Assembly: GCF_041381155.1 (NCBI RefSeq)
Contig: NC_091147.1
Coordinates: 10,066,837 to 10,130,836 of the forward strand
Direction: 5' to 3'
Length of the DNA: 64,000 nucleotides
DNA from: Argopecten irradians
Lineage: Eukaryota > Mollusca > Bivalvia > Pectinida > Pectinidae
The notes below the pieces were generated by a model. That model ran no database searches. It saw nothing but the letters and a program-made list of their open reading frames with translations, and was not told the DNA's origin. Shown here piece by piece: positions 45,410-58,400 of the stretch. Position numbers and translations under genes: made by a program. The number at the start of each line of letters is the position of its first letter. Position 1 is the stretch's first letter.

Positions 45410-46360
45410 ACCAAGCATAAACTTGTCAATGATTTTGACATTGCGAAACATGGTACTTTTCTGCGCTAAGCATACATATTTTAAAATGATTAAGGAAACA
45501 AAGATTAGGAATTAACACTGTAAAATAAATAAATAACCAATTCAGAAAATATTATTTAACGTCAAAATTTCTGCACACAAACACATGAAATACAATACTT
45601 CCACTGTCTAACTTCTAGTTTGTTACTGTTTTTTTTTCGTTCAAGATTACGTGATTCGAAGTTGCTGTTTCAAGTTCCGAAAAAATGATTACTTATGACT
45701 CATATCTATTTAAGTACACGAACTTTTGTTTTATTTTTGACCAAATTTCGTGATATGTTGCTATTCTCATATAATGTTTCATTTATTTGTAGAATTACCA
45801 CTGTCCTGAATCCGCGCCGGTATCCGTATGTTTGGACCTTCTTCTGCGGTTTCATTTCGAAACTACACACCGTGTATGGGTGACCAGGCTTTTCTGGTTA
45901 ATTGCTGTGGTATGTCCGTTGACGTGACACTGATCAATTTACAATATATTACAGTAACTCTGTCGTTTACAGTCACATGAAACGAGAATCAGTGTTATCA
46001 TTTCTTCATTAATTTAAATATTGTTGTTTTTGTCCTTTACACTTAAACTGTGCTTCGTTGATTGTTATCGTCCTATTCTGACGCGATCCGTAGCCCGCAT
46101 TAGAGGGAGGTAGGTTGTAAATGTTTTGACGAAGACTTCCGGCGAGACACTTAACTATGATAATGGACATCTATGTATAAACTAGACACCAACTCCTGAA
46201 CGACTTCCTGGCTGGTGACTTATTTACGGAAATTCGCTTCCCTAACAACGAACGGAAGTGACGTAATATTAATTAAAACATGGCTGCGATGTCATCTATT
46301 GTTATATCTTGAGATAAAGTCGGTGCAAAGTCTACTATTAGTATTATCACCTACTACTGT
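45410..46360. other. downstream of exon D, no exon recognised
   Basis: AT-rich, with no match to the 54 nt cysteine exon pattern. Confidence 0.45.
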
Positions 46361-46374
46361 TGACTAGTTACCTT

Positions 46375-46440
46375 TTGCTATGGAATAGTTTGTGAACTAC
46401 TCCACAGGAAAAGGTAACTATTCCACAGTTGAAGGTAAAA
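46375..46440. repeat. short inverted repeat, AAAAGGTAACTATTCCACAG type
   Basis: TACCTTTTGCTATGGAATAG and AAAAGGTAACTATTCCACAG lie in inverted orientation about 20 bp apart. The GTGGAATAGT core is shared with 47208 and the foldback at 47284. Confidence 0.5.
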
Positions 46441-46444
46441 GAAG

Positions 46445-47280
46445 AGACTGGTGAACATGGCTTAGAATGTGGTGAGAAATACATTCTCATTTATCAAATC
46501 CACGGAGAAATGGATTAAAGATTAACTCTGGTACTTGTCAACGTTGTCGTGATGTATTTTCATAATACCGATATATACAATTTCCATCACTTCATTCCAC
46601 TTTAACAAATCCAGAAGAGAGAAGATTAAGATTAAATTCGATGACACAAATGCCGAATTCTCTGCTAAAATAAATAACAGATACTTGAGGGATTTTTCGA
46701 TAGTTCGTATATCCAAATCACTTCATATTTCATAAAAATGGCATCTATCAAACTTTACATCCCAACACTTTTCATGAAAATAATAATTCCGAATGAATAC
46801 TTTCAAAAAATACACTCTTCTGCCACATGATTTCACGTTTTGTGTGTATACAACCGGTAGTATCATGATCCAAAATATTGGGGAATATTTTGTTGATTTT
46901 TCTCTCTAAATTTTTATTAGCTCCCTCTAAGGCCTGTGCTGCACGGGAAAAGAATTTTGCTCAAATCACTTCAAATTTATATAAAAAAAATAATCACTAC
47001 TGTGTTAAATCTGGATACAGAGCTACATATTTATGGTGCTCCATGTTAAACTGTGAAAACTAAACTGAGTAAATGTTTCAGTGCGAGTACCATATAGTAC
47101 CTGTGCATGGATCTTTAAAAAAACATGCAAAGTATGAGTCTTGTACTCTGAGTGAGATAATGAAATGAATCATGGATAGGTCTCAAGTTTAAATAGGGTT
47201 TACCTGGAGCTGTGGAATAGTTAAATAATATCCAGTGTAATAGTGGAAAGTACCAGAGACATTCTGTGCCATGTTTTAAG
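46445..47280. other. intergenic, no gene seen
   Basis: AT-rich with one further AGCTGTGGAATAGTTAAATA copy near 47208, related to the adjoining foldback. Confidence 0.45.
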
Positions 47281-47283
47281 TAT

Positions 47284-47391
47284 GAGAAACACCTCAAACT
47301 GTGGAATAGTCAAGATAATGAATAGTTCTCGGCCCTTACGGGCTTCGAACAATTCATTATCTTGACTATTTCACAGTTTGAGGTGTTTCTC
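47284..47391. mobile_element. 45 bp inverted-repeat foldback element
   Basis: Arms 47284-47328 and 47347-47391 are complementary apart from a few positions (outer end GAGAAACACCTCAAACTGTG, inner end GATAATGAATAGTTC), with an 18 bp loop. MITE-like or hairpin. Confidence 0.7.
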
Positions 47392-47399
47392 CTATACAA

Positions 47400-48035
47400 A
47401 CATATGATATATCAAAATATCAACACACAGCGAAAATAACATATTAAAATGTTAAATGAAATGACAACTAGGAATCATTAAACATACAAGAATGGCAGAT
47501 ATACAGAGTTACAAAATTATGATTTCATTTATTAATTGTATTGATGTCTTGTTTAGTCTGTAAGAATGTATAACGCATGTACATATAATTCAGCAAAATG
47601 CGTACATATCCCTATTTTTACCCGTGTCAAGTATCCCTGTGCACAATTTCACAAACACCAGGGTAAATCGAAATGGCAATGCAGAACAATATTGGTATGA
47701 GTAAAACACATATCTTCATCATTTTAAAGCTGTGTATGATATTCGCGCGGTTAATGTCACAAATGAAAAATCCCATCCATAGGAGTTGTGTGTACAGGCG
47801 GCCAGACAGACAAACTATGACTACGTATATTCGCACACATTCCATGTGTAATTTATAATATTTCCATTGATAATGCTATACATTTGTATATATTTTTATA
47901 TAAATCTGAAAGAGGTGTTTATATTTTCTAATTTGAAGATATTATATTAATACATACACTTTGGACATTTGGTTATTAAACTTTACATGAATCCCGCTTT
48001 AAGACGTTGATAAAATGAAATAACTTTCCTAATCC
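47400..48035. other. intergenic, no gene seen
   Basis: AT-rich; overlapping small frames on both strands at 47627-47858 have no recognisable domain. Confidence 0.45.
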
Positions 48036-48049
48036 GATATGTACTACGG

Positions 48050-48292
48050 AAGCGTATTAGGCTCACATAGGAAAACGTTTTTCAGGATAACGAAAATGTT
48101 TTATTTGGCGGCCACCAAATAATTATCTGGCGGGCGCCAGATACTTAAGTGGTGGCCGCCAGATAACTATATGCCAGAAATTTATTTTAATAAATAATTA
48201 TTTGGCGGCCGCCACTTAAGTATCTGGCGGCCGCCAAATAAAACATTTCGGTTATCCTTAAAAATATTTTCTTATGTGAACCTAATACGCTT
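48050..48292. mobile_element. MITE-like element with long terminal inverted repeats
   Basis: The left end AGCGTATTAGGCTCACAT and right end ATGTGAACCTAATACGCT are inverted, and the complement continues inward for about 60 bp (AGGATAACGAAAATGTTTTA against TAAAACATTTCGGTTATCC). The interior alternates TTTGGCGGCCGCCA and ATCTGGCGGGCGCCAGAT blocks, each palindromic, so the whole can fold into a branched hairpin. No coding capacity. Confidence 0.75.
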
Positions 48293-48299
48293 TAGATAT

Positions 48300-48835
48300 G
48301 TGCTTATATGTGGAGTGGGTATTATAAGCATACGTAATATCCTGCACTACTAGTAGTGGTCCACTACATCCCCATACACACACAATTAGATTATATAATT
48401 AATGTAATAAAGGCACTGCAGTATTGCGCACAACCGCTGTTCAGCGGAATCCGGAAATAACAAAACGTAACTGATGAAGTACTGTACCATCCTTGGATTA
48501 AGTAGGCCCATGCTGGGACACTTACACAACACACCCAGTCAATGATCACAGGGCGCAGGGGTAATGATCTTAAGATATGCTTGTTGTCTTAATCAATATT
48601 GCTATCCAGTGTTATGGAGGACCTTATGTACCGTGACGTAACGTTATATACATTTATGTCCCGTATCTTGTGTTCTGATAACAACAATGCTGGTTGTTGG
48701 ATAAACAGAAAATATACGGTCATTGTGTTAAAATATAAGCTGTGTTTTGGCGACGATAAGATTTTTTGTATTCTTTCTGTCCCGAGACGACACTGTGTTA
48801 CTTTTACAAAAATATGAAGAGTTACTTTTGTATTC
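48300..48835. other. intergenic between two MITE-like elements
   Basis: AT-rich. The frame at 48599-48817 has no recognisable domain. Confidence 0.4.
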
Positions 48836-48840
48836 TTATT

Positions 48841-48982
48841 CTATTATGGCCCTTTCCAGAGGAAACTGTTCTCCTATAGTGTTATCTGGCGAGGTATAGT
48901 CCCCTCGTCTTCCACTCGGGGACTATACCCTCGCCAGACAACACTATAGGAGAACTGTTCCCGAGGGAAAGGGCCATAATAG
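48841..48982. mobile_element. MITE-like inverted-repeat element
   Basis: CTATTATGGCCCTTTCC at the left pairs with GGAAAGGGCCATAATAG at the right, and the complement continues through GAGGTATAGTCCCC and GGGGACTATACCCTC to a small loop. About 142 bp, no coding capacity. Diverged TATAGT...CCCGTAGTC repeats follow near 49060-49100. Confidence 0.72.
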
Positions 48983-49104
48983 ATTTAGTACGTCACATGA
49001 CATTCATTATGACGTCATATTATTTGGTCGCGTGCTCATTCCTGGGGTACCATACTTTGGTATAGTTCCCGTAGTCAGGTATAGTCTCCCGTAGTCAAGA
49101 AGGA

Positions 49105-50780
49105 CAGGAAACTGTCGCAAAAAAGATCATGGCTGTTATCCAATCGCATTCCTTGTAATTATCATGTGATGTACTAAATATATATATTAACAGATGTGAG
49201 ACAACCACAAGAGGCTTGTCAAGTTACAACAGCAGTGTCTAATTGATCGACAGTGATCTAACGATCACTTACTGTGATTGAATACTTCGTATGACTTAGC
49301 CGTCTGGCCATTAGATACATATCGAACTGGCCGATAGCTCATTATCTCATACAAATACATTGTCTAGTAGGATGGTCAGTATAGAGTAAGCATGAATAGT
49401 TTATCTAGGGATATCAATGTAGTAGTTTGTAGGAGGTAGAAACTGTGAAATGCACGATACTAACCTAACCATACCAGCACGCTACAAGCAAGATTGCATT
49501 CTGTATTACTGATATACATGTATATCATAGCAATATAATTAAAAAGTACCATCGACATTCATAATATCAATTTTAGGTTTAGAATATTCCATTTTATTAA
49601 TGTTGAAATACAGTCATGCCCGTTATTATCTTACACACATGTTCTTATGTCATGTTGTAACTGTCTAGAAATATGGCTATCTTATGGAATTGCTATACTG
49701 AAATCAAAAATAAAAATAAGTTTTAAGTAAAATATTATGCTGAAATAAAAAAAAGGATTGTACCTGCTTCCCCGATTGCATGATTATAAGGGGCGATTGA
49801 ATTTGGGAACTTTTCTCTTCTTTCTAACAGACTAAAACGTCATAACGTTTCCCTTGATACCGTCTCATGTTTTGGATATGTGATGTTGAACATGCACTCT
49901 TTTGATGAGGCTCTTAGATATGTCCTTTGGCCGAAACGCATTATGGTCTAAAAGTTAAACCTAACAAATGAAGACTCCGAACCCCCAAACCCACGCGATC
50001 TTATTTTACTGGCAACGTGCAAACCAGTTACTACAACCCCTCTGTACTGAACGTTAAGGGGACAGTTCTAAGCTGCTATTAACTAGAAACGTCAGAGCCT
50101 TCTTGATAGGGATCAACATTCAACATAAAATATGACGTTAGGAAAAAGAAAAGAAAATAATTTAGGAAGAAAAATGGAATTCCAAATGTATTCTTCAATG
50201 CTATATTCATGGCAGTAAAATTTGAAGTTGGTAAGTTTTTAAAGTTTATGTCAGGTCTACAGTTTATACTGTGCATGATCGCCTTCATGTGGTATAACTA
50301 CAATGTAGTTCTGTTAACAATCATATTCATGATGGACGAAAATAATTTTCGTTGATTTAAGCATAGAAATAAATACACCGTTAATTAAAAACAAAGATGG
50401 GTTCTTCCATTTATTTTTTTAACTACAAAACCAGAATCCTTAATACCAAGTGCCTTTGCTGTGGATATATCAAAGACAACTAAATAAAACAGGTATAAAC
50501 TACTGCAGAATTAGGCCACAGTAATTTTCTTGTGGCGTCTAAACAAGGGATTATTAATATATGGGTTACTAATAAATCAAAGTTATTATTGATGTTTTAA
50601 TAAATCATGTTTCTTTATTACTTAGTTGGTTTTGTATTGATACAAAATGAATAACTTTAAACAGCAAGGAAAAATAGAAATGTTCGTCTTTTTTCAGAAA
50701 TGAAAATGTGAGCGCAAACTGAAATTACTATGTGTCTGACGTCCTGTTTATTTCTCCTTAGTACAACTATATAGGCGTGG
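49105..50780. other. intergenic, no gene seen
   Basis: AT-rich; the minus-strand frame at 50079-50288 is low-complexity and not supported. Confidence 0.45.
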
Positions 50781-50787
50781 TACGCGG

Positions 50788-51274
50788 ATGTGCTCTGCCG
50801 TGTTGTGTGTGGTGGTTATACTACAGCTGGCCATGGTCTGCCTCCTGTTTCATACTCTAAAATATACTCCATGTTTCTATTTCCATCTAACACAAACCGT
50901 TGTTATACAACGAAAAACTATTTCTGACAATATTTCCATTATGAATCACAATTTGTTTACATATGTGAATATATTATCTCCCGATCTGATTCTACTGGGG
51001 GTAATTAATGAATTCTCAAATATCATTCTCGTCTGAAAAGGGTATGACCAGCCCGCACAGTCACACCAGGAACTACGGGACTACCCCACTGGTCTCAGTT
51101 ATGGCAACTCCTACATCTGTCTACCGTATGCGCATGCGCGCGGATGAAATGGACACGGCCCGGTGCCTGTATAAATCGATGTGTTCCTCGCCGATATTAT
51201 TCCCGAAGATACATATTGACGGAATATACCGAAGTAGTTTATAGAGTAGACGAATTCCCGTCAATCGACAAAAC
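50788..51274 (+). CDS. possible small secreted-protein gene, structure unresolved
   Basis: An ATG at 50788 opens a signal-peptide-like stretch (MCSAVLCVVVILQLAMVC), about 25 bp after TATATAGGCG. Further on, 51040-51274 is notably GC-richer than its surroundings and ends in a strong donor, AAAAC|gtaagt. Different frames of this block look protein-like: HQELRDYPTGLSYGNSYICL in one and PGACINRCVPRRYY then ILTEYTEVVYRVDEFPSIDK in another, so a frameshift or an unrecognised splice may lie between. I recognise no family. It may be a decayed or mispredicted gene; no continuous coding model fits. Confidence 0.22.
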
Positions 51275-51284
51275 GTAAGTACAT

Positions 51285-53760
51285 TTTCCAATTGTTTAAA
51301 TGATTATTTATGTTTATTTATTATTCATGGTGCTTTCAATAAATATTTGAATGTAAATGCAATGTTAAAATAAATATGGCTTAAAATGATTTAAACATTT
51401 TGCACATGTAATTTGTAGGTAAATGATAACTGTGCTATACATTTGTATATTTTTGCAGTGTAAAAATTACTACTACATATCAGAAAACTTACTATTAATA
51501 TTAATTAGGCGTGGATATTACATTAAAGTGAACAGTCGTGCAAGGATGGCTAAAGTCGGTAAAAATGATGTGAATGTATCCAGTATAATTTCTTATGAAA
51601 CGGAAAAATAAAATCTCTCGTCAAAATCTGTCTGCGTACGAAGAAATTAATTTAAAGTATGGAAATTCTCAAGCGTCCTCGTGGCTCACTATGTCCGTGG
51701 TTACATTTCCACGCAGCCTCGCTTTCGATGCTTTCAACTTTTCTTTACTTTAATGGTCAGAACTGGGAAACTAATCAGAACTTGACCGTCGTATTAATGT
51801 GTGAGAACTTTTGGAAGGCCAATGAACGCATTTAGACTGGTTTTCCTTGCCCGACTATTCACTTTAAATAGCTTGAGCATAACATATAATTCAATTAATG
51901 CAAAATTGAAGGGACTTAAACTGATATTCCTCAAATTAGCAAGCAGAGTATATGCATTCATATAGATATATATTCCTTGTTAATGACTTTCGTAAAGTAC
52001 GCGCGTGTACATGAAAAACCTAACGTTTAAAAGTAATTTTGACTGACTGAAAACAGTAGAAAAATAGCAATATCGGTTATATACATAGAAGATCTTACAT
52101 AAATGGATTTGTAATATGATATTCAATGGTTTGATATGCTACAAGTCTATATAATGTCCATAAAGTTATTTATCATTTAACGAGTTACGCAAATGTCAGA
52201 TTCTATTATCACATAACTAGAATTTATGAAAATATAGACAAAACTTACTAGTATTTATGAAAATATAGATAAAACTTTCAATTTCTTTTCTATTCAAGAG
52301 TGGTGAAATCAGAACAAGATTTGGCATGTCCATCATACGAGACAATCGTTCGACGTCATATTTTGACTATGACGTTACTATTAGCTATTGCGTCACAATA
52401 GTGTTATAACGATATTTATGACATGACCGTATAGCATGGCTAAATGGACCAATTATGTGATAAAACAAAACCTCAATTATCATTTTCTTGTGAAAACTAC
52501 TAAATTGTGTAATGCAAGCAGGATACTTGAATCATGAATATTTAAACTTCATGCCCTTGCTTCATTTTGCGTTGCATGCAAATTTAACAGTTAAAATGTC
52601 AAATGTTTAAGGAGAAAATCAACCGATCGACTCTCATGGCCATTGGTTTTGGCGTACAATATTTGCAAGTAGCAATAATGTAACACTGTTATTTAACACA
52701 TTGTTCTTATCGGCCTTGGGCAGGGCGTACACTTTGTACAAACAATGGTGTAATTGTATATAGAATCTTTGATGATGTAGTAAATGCAGCCAGTAATCAA
52801 CATATCTGTCTGATGAACGTTCCCACTAATGCATTGTTAAGCTGCTGCTTTTAATTTACACAACTGGAATAAAGTAAAACAAACCACTTAAAAGCGTGGC
52901 AGCATGTTTGAAATAAATTGAATTATGTCAGATTTTATAGATATAACTATGCATGGCACGTAATAAAGTCTGCAGCCTGCCAGGAGTACATGAAAGGAAT
53001 ATTTCATATAGAGCTAAGATCTGGCGGATGTTAAGATCTTGTTTGTCGGAAACATAATCTAAATTTAAATAGAATCATTGAAGAAATTTGGAAGATATAC
53101 CAATCCCTTAAGTCTTATAGGTTGTGTGTGTGCCATATCGTATTATACTGATAGTATTACTCTATGTTCTACATGGGTGGTGCAGTGTTCCTGTGGGTTC
53201 CGATAGTCGAAATCTTAAAATTGAAAGCTCATCAAAATTCGTTACATTATTTCTCCACAATATTTGTCGGTAGAGGGATGTTCATTCCCTCTAAAGTGAC
53301 GTAGTTATCGGTAGGGCTCTTTTTTTATTTCAACTTAGTCTATACACAATAGGAAATATTTCCGCAAGCCTTTGGAAGTGTTCATTGGTGTAATGGAATC
53401 CTATCGTCTTGGATTGCTAGACGTCTGCTGAAGTTTTAAGCGTACCAATGACAAGACATCATGTTTTTGCCGCTAACCACTACAATGGACGTATGATCAG
53501 GTTATATTAATCTGATATAAGTCATTGACATTTTTCATATTTAACAATATATTACAGATAGTATGTTCACTGATACACTGATGAATCAGATCGAGGCTGT
53601 TTTGGATTAGATCGCACCAGTTTCAAATACATTTGTATATCAATTTTGTGCAACATGACGCTGCATTCCAAGCCAAACATTCCTTGTTACAATGCCTTCT
53701 AAGCATACTCTAAGTTTTATCATTATCATACTTTGGCATATCTGGTAACTTTTGTTAAAA
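51285..53760. other. intergenic, no gene seen
   Basis: AT-rich. A direct repeat of about 30 bp (TATTTATGAAAATATAGA then AAAACTT) lies at about 52220-52280. No exon recognised. Confidence 0.45.
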
Positions 53761-54042
53761 CTGATTATTTTGTTTCTATTGGCATAGAATCGACATCAGT
53801 GGTCTGTTGATTTCTCCGTAACGAGCATATTATATGAGTGATGTATTTTGGCCGCTCTCCCGTGGAAACATTTTCTACGGCTTGTTGTATTAATGAAAAG
53901 AGAGCCAATCTTTGGAGAGTATTTGTTGTGTTCTTGCTGCACATAGCGCGTTTGTCCACGGGTAATAATAGGGATGGATTATCTTTGGCAAGTCTACATT
54001 TACACCTATCACCGTAATAAACGAGTAATTGGTAGCGGTATA

Positions 54043-54200
54043 TCATTGATAACAAGCTACTCTTCCTAACCTCATCTTAATTGATAGACACATATTGCAT
54101 TGATTAGCGTAATAAACATTGCATTCATTTACTACGCTCCGTAACATGAGCCCCGGATCATTCACACATATTTTACACCAAGGCGGGCTATTTTTATTGC
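54043..54200 (-). CDS. possible Kazal-like six-cysteine exon
   Basis: The minus-strand frame holds six cysteines: C-x2-C-x14-C-x7-C-x2-C-x11-C, reading WCKIC, then NECNVYYANQCNMC, then LGRVACYQ and a stop. YANQC resembles the Y-x-N-x-C element of Kazal domains, but the spacing of the last cysteines is not the canonical one and the usual ending is missing. An acceptor could be the CATTAG at about 54212. No upstream exon with a signal peptide was found. It could be a diverged or broken Kazal-type inhibitor exon, or chance. Confidence 0.22.
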
Positions 54201-54259
54201 CAGTAATCTTCACTAATGTTCCATTCAACACAAGATAGGACACATAAACCAAATATTGT

Positions 54260-55385
54260 TGTCATTTCGTGAATCGTTAATATTTTAACTGCTCTTTGAT
54301 TACCTCTTAAGCGAAACAACTTGCAGATTGTTTATGTGTTTTTAAGATGTACGCAACACTTTACTATAGATTTGTAGTCCTGTAATCTGTTTCTTCTATA
54401 GCCGCAAAATTTGCAAAAATAAATATATAGCCGTGTTTGCAACTTTATCATTTTAAGGCTATGGGTTATTTGGTAACTGTGTACGTTACTTTCAGCAATG
54501 TCGGTCTCAAACCAGTCTCTTCCTCTAATGAGTGACACCTGGATTCCCGAGTCTCGGTAGTGTAATATATAAGACCATAGAAGTCTAGTATTTATAGGTA
54601 GCGTTCTTGTTACACATGAAAAGTTATTGTACACATTGCTGTTTTCGCGATAGCCTCATTTTAGTTAAAATAAATAATATATTGAACACCGCTTTTGATA
54701 TCAATTATCTTCTATCACTCTTTTGTATGAAAAAAATATATGGTGTAATCGGCGTATTAGCAACGCGATAAAGTTCGTTTGTTCGCAAAAAACGTTGACG
54801 TCCCGAAAGCTAGAAAGCTTACAGTATTTTCCATTATCGATATACCCTTTAACACCTAGCGCGAGAACAATGACACGTGTGGATGTGTCTCAATTACCAG
54901 AAATATTTGTGAGTAAATAGCTTTAAGTTCCATTATCCGTACAATGACATCTGCAGCTCCATCACCAGAGAGCTAGGCCATTTATTCCCTACATGTGGAT
55001 ATGTTTTGATTCCGTAACGGTGTCGTGTTGGTTGTAATGTTATGGAAAAGCTATCACGCCTGACCCATAACAGAGCAACTGGAGCGTACGAAGAATGCTG
55101 AGAAGTTCCGAAAGTAAGAGTTGTAATTGATAGTACAGACCTGAGTATGTATAAATATCACTTACAGGACAAATAAAGGTCGAGTTGGCCCTCTATCAGC
55201 ACAATCAGCCTGAATTGAGAACACACTCTTCACGGTGATATTGATACTCTTCGGTGTGTTTGTTGGGGTACCACGTTCATACATTTGTACATTGTCTCTC
55301 CCTCAAACGACCATACTAACTCCGAGTATTGTACTATAGGTACACGTGATTGTGGAGCGAAAAAAACGGTCAAAAATTGAAACAG
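54260..55385. other. intergenic, no gene supported
   Basis: Minus-strand frames at 54332-54634 and 55230-55442 are open but show no domain, splice context or codon pattern I can support. Confidence 0.35.
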
Positions 55386-55388
55386 AAT

Positions 55389-55452
55389 TGCTGTTTTTTT
55401 TCCGTAACTCTCAGATGGTTTGCTGTTTTTTTTCCGTAACACTCAGATGGTT
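55389..55452. repeat. 32 bp direct repeat, two copies
   Basis: Two adjacent near-identical units containing TGCTGTTTTTTTTCCGTAAC and CTCAGATGGTT. Confidence 0.8.
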
Positions 55453-55459
55453 TTCAAAG

Positions 55460-58400
55460 TTAGGCCTAAACAATAAATTGTATAAGTAGTAATGCAACTT
55501 TCTATAAAATTACGTTACACTTATAAATCTATAATTACATTGAAGGCATCTTTATCACTATGCATTTTGTACTTATTTTTTGTACTAGCACCTATTCTAT
55601 ATAAACGTGATATAAAATACCTTCAGACCATTTAGGTGTGCTGCCAGGATGTGTAGAATGTGTAGAATGTGTGTAGAATGCAGTTGCGCTGAAGTTAGGT
55701 GCGGATTAATTGCGAATTACCCTATGTTAATGTTCCTGATACTCAGCGACATGACATGACCGACATACATGAGATCGTGAACGCGGGTTAACGGTACGGT
55801 CTCAATAAGCTTCCTTGACTACCAAATGTTTCAACTGATGGCACCAACATCTGACCTTAAATTCTCGGAGGTACCTTGACACAAAACATCTGCTGCCGAA
55901 GAGACGCTAACTGATTTTTCTCTGCGAAATGCCATGCACGTGTTTTTTACCCTCCTGTGTTGACCACGACAGGCGTTTGCTGTCAGGCGAATTAACGTGA
56001 TCGGATGCGCATGTCAAACATTCAATCTGGTTTCTAATGCTACCGTGAACGTTTCTTACCGATAAAACATCTACAACAGGAGGCACAACTAGTACCTATA
56101 TCTTCACTGTTCTGTAGAATTCGCAAAAATCAGATTTGAATGTCATGGGCAGGCGTGCATTTCAAACATTCCATACGTGTTTTCGACATTCTTCATTACA
56201 ATCAATATATCAAAGCAAACCCCAGTTCAATATCTACATAGATACAGCCCAGTGTCCAACGCTTATGCTGTCGTACAATCAGTTTATGCTATGATAAAAA
56301 ATATCGAAAAAAATAAAGGCTTACTTTTAGATTTATCACTTTGAGGTCATTGTAACATCGTTTTCATTTCAATGAAGAAATGATTTTTCCGTTCACAAGG
56401 CCTGAAATATTTGGTATTGGTGTGTATGTGATTCGATTAAGATGTTGGTGCCACCGTATCCTCGGTAACCAAGGCGATAACGTTAATATCAAACATTAGT
56501 ATATATATCGCTTGGATTATCGAGGATTATGCCTCCGAATCTCATTTCAGAATGGAACTGACATATATTTAATCGAGATTTGTGTGACCTTTGGTATCAA
56601 TGAAAGAGGACGCATGCTCTTCTGAAACATTTGGTTAAATTTGCTATGGACAGAGTAAACGGTCTACCTGCAAATCGTTAATTTAAGTATGGTTTTACAA
56701 TTTTCAACAGACTTCCTTTTGAACTGTTTTTGAGTCGTGACCTTTCGTCTTTGAAGAAGACACCTTATAAAGGTATGTAATGTCCTCCATTACCTATCGG
56801 ACCACCAGCGGATTGTTCAGTGTTACACCGATGCCACTTACATTCCCGTTGAATTACTTATAACTGTATGGAATATGTAATGTAGCTGATATGACAAACA
56901 TTAAAATAATTGGAACTATGATCAAGTCAATCCTTTGATAAGTATATTTATCCCCGCCCATCTTAGATCACACACCGATTGTCCCGATTGTCTGATGTTT
57001 CTTTCATATTGTCCAAGAAAAACATACTCTGGTTTTGGGGAGGCTATCGGTAATTTGGTAAAGATGTATTTTCTTTCAGCAATGAGGGTCCTAAAACTTA
57101 ACCCTACTTCAAAGAGGCATAGCTGACGCACTGATAGTACAACATTGCCCTGCCTACACAAATACGATCTTTGTACTAATTATATAGCAATCATTTTCAG
57201 AACATAACCTAGTAATGGCCTTGTGTAAATATAATCATGTCTCGCAAAATGCTCTATACGATGTCGCGGATTGATATTACCGATAGCTGATTAGTGCTTT
57301 GTCCATGGACTCCTGTATCCTCTCTCGCCTTGTTTACTGCCGAATAATGGTCTTGTTTCTCCCGTTTCCTACTAGGAGACAGAGGTCCCATCAGGATCAT
57401 ATTACTGTACGGACGGGAAGACTATGTCGATAATTCTAGAGGTTTGTTCTGACAATGTCAGGTATGTGGGAGGGTACATGATCAAGTACACACCAGCTAA
57501 CACGATCAGTGTGGTATCAGTCAGTTCCTCTCAGTAACGGTCAGCAGTGGTTTATATCTAATCACCACAAACAGGAAAGGACCAGATTATGCTTACTATG
57601 AAACATACTGAAACTTCTTTGGCCTAACAAAAGTTGATGAAATGGAAATATATTCCCACCTCAATTTATTTGTTCAAATAAACGCAATGATTTAAAACAA
57701 TTTCAAGGACTTATGAAGCAGAACCTGTAGCTTACCGATGTTGGTCCAGTGCAAAACAGTTATTTTTAAAATTCAATACTCAGTATCGATTACAGCAATG
57801 ATAAAACATAAAAACGAGAGATTTATTTAAAATTGATTATATGAACATATACTCTATCGGTTATCGTATGTATGAGGATTTCTGAGTGAGAACGCAAAAG
57901 GATTGCTAATAATGGCAGTCCTTTATCTTCTATATTTATGAACTCATTTAGGTAGGCCATTCAATCTAGTTGGAGGGATGAAAAATTGCAAGCAGAAACA
58001 AAGAGTATACCAAACATAACTGCGATGAGATATCGTCAGAAAACTTAACAAAGACACTCTCTTGACTGCTATAGCAATGATGTGCTATACTAAAGGTGCA
58101 ATATCAACTCTCATAGTAAACATGTAAGTTCTGCTTTAACGTAGCAAATAAAAACTCGTATATGTTTGATTGTAATCTGATACAACAAGTCTTTGTTAAA
58201 GAACGATTCGTGTCTTGTAACGTTCTAACAGATCTCGTATGTGTGCTTGTAATCCGATGTCTAAAAGTTGTTTTTAAAATCTGAAAGCGAAGTTCAGTTT
58301 TCATTATACCATGGTTCTCCCATTGATAACATGGGATTCCACTGCGATAGATATATTTACAAGTTGTCGTTGATACAACATCACAAAGTTGGCTATATAC

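Noticed and set aside
53765..54634. Three consecutive minus-strand frames as one gene or retroelement
   Set aside because: They are in different frames with no protease, RT or gag motif; only the six-cysteine segment was kept as a weak candidate.
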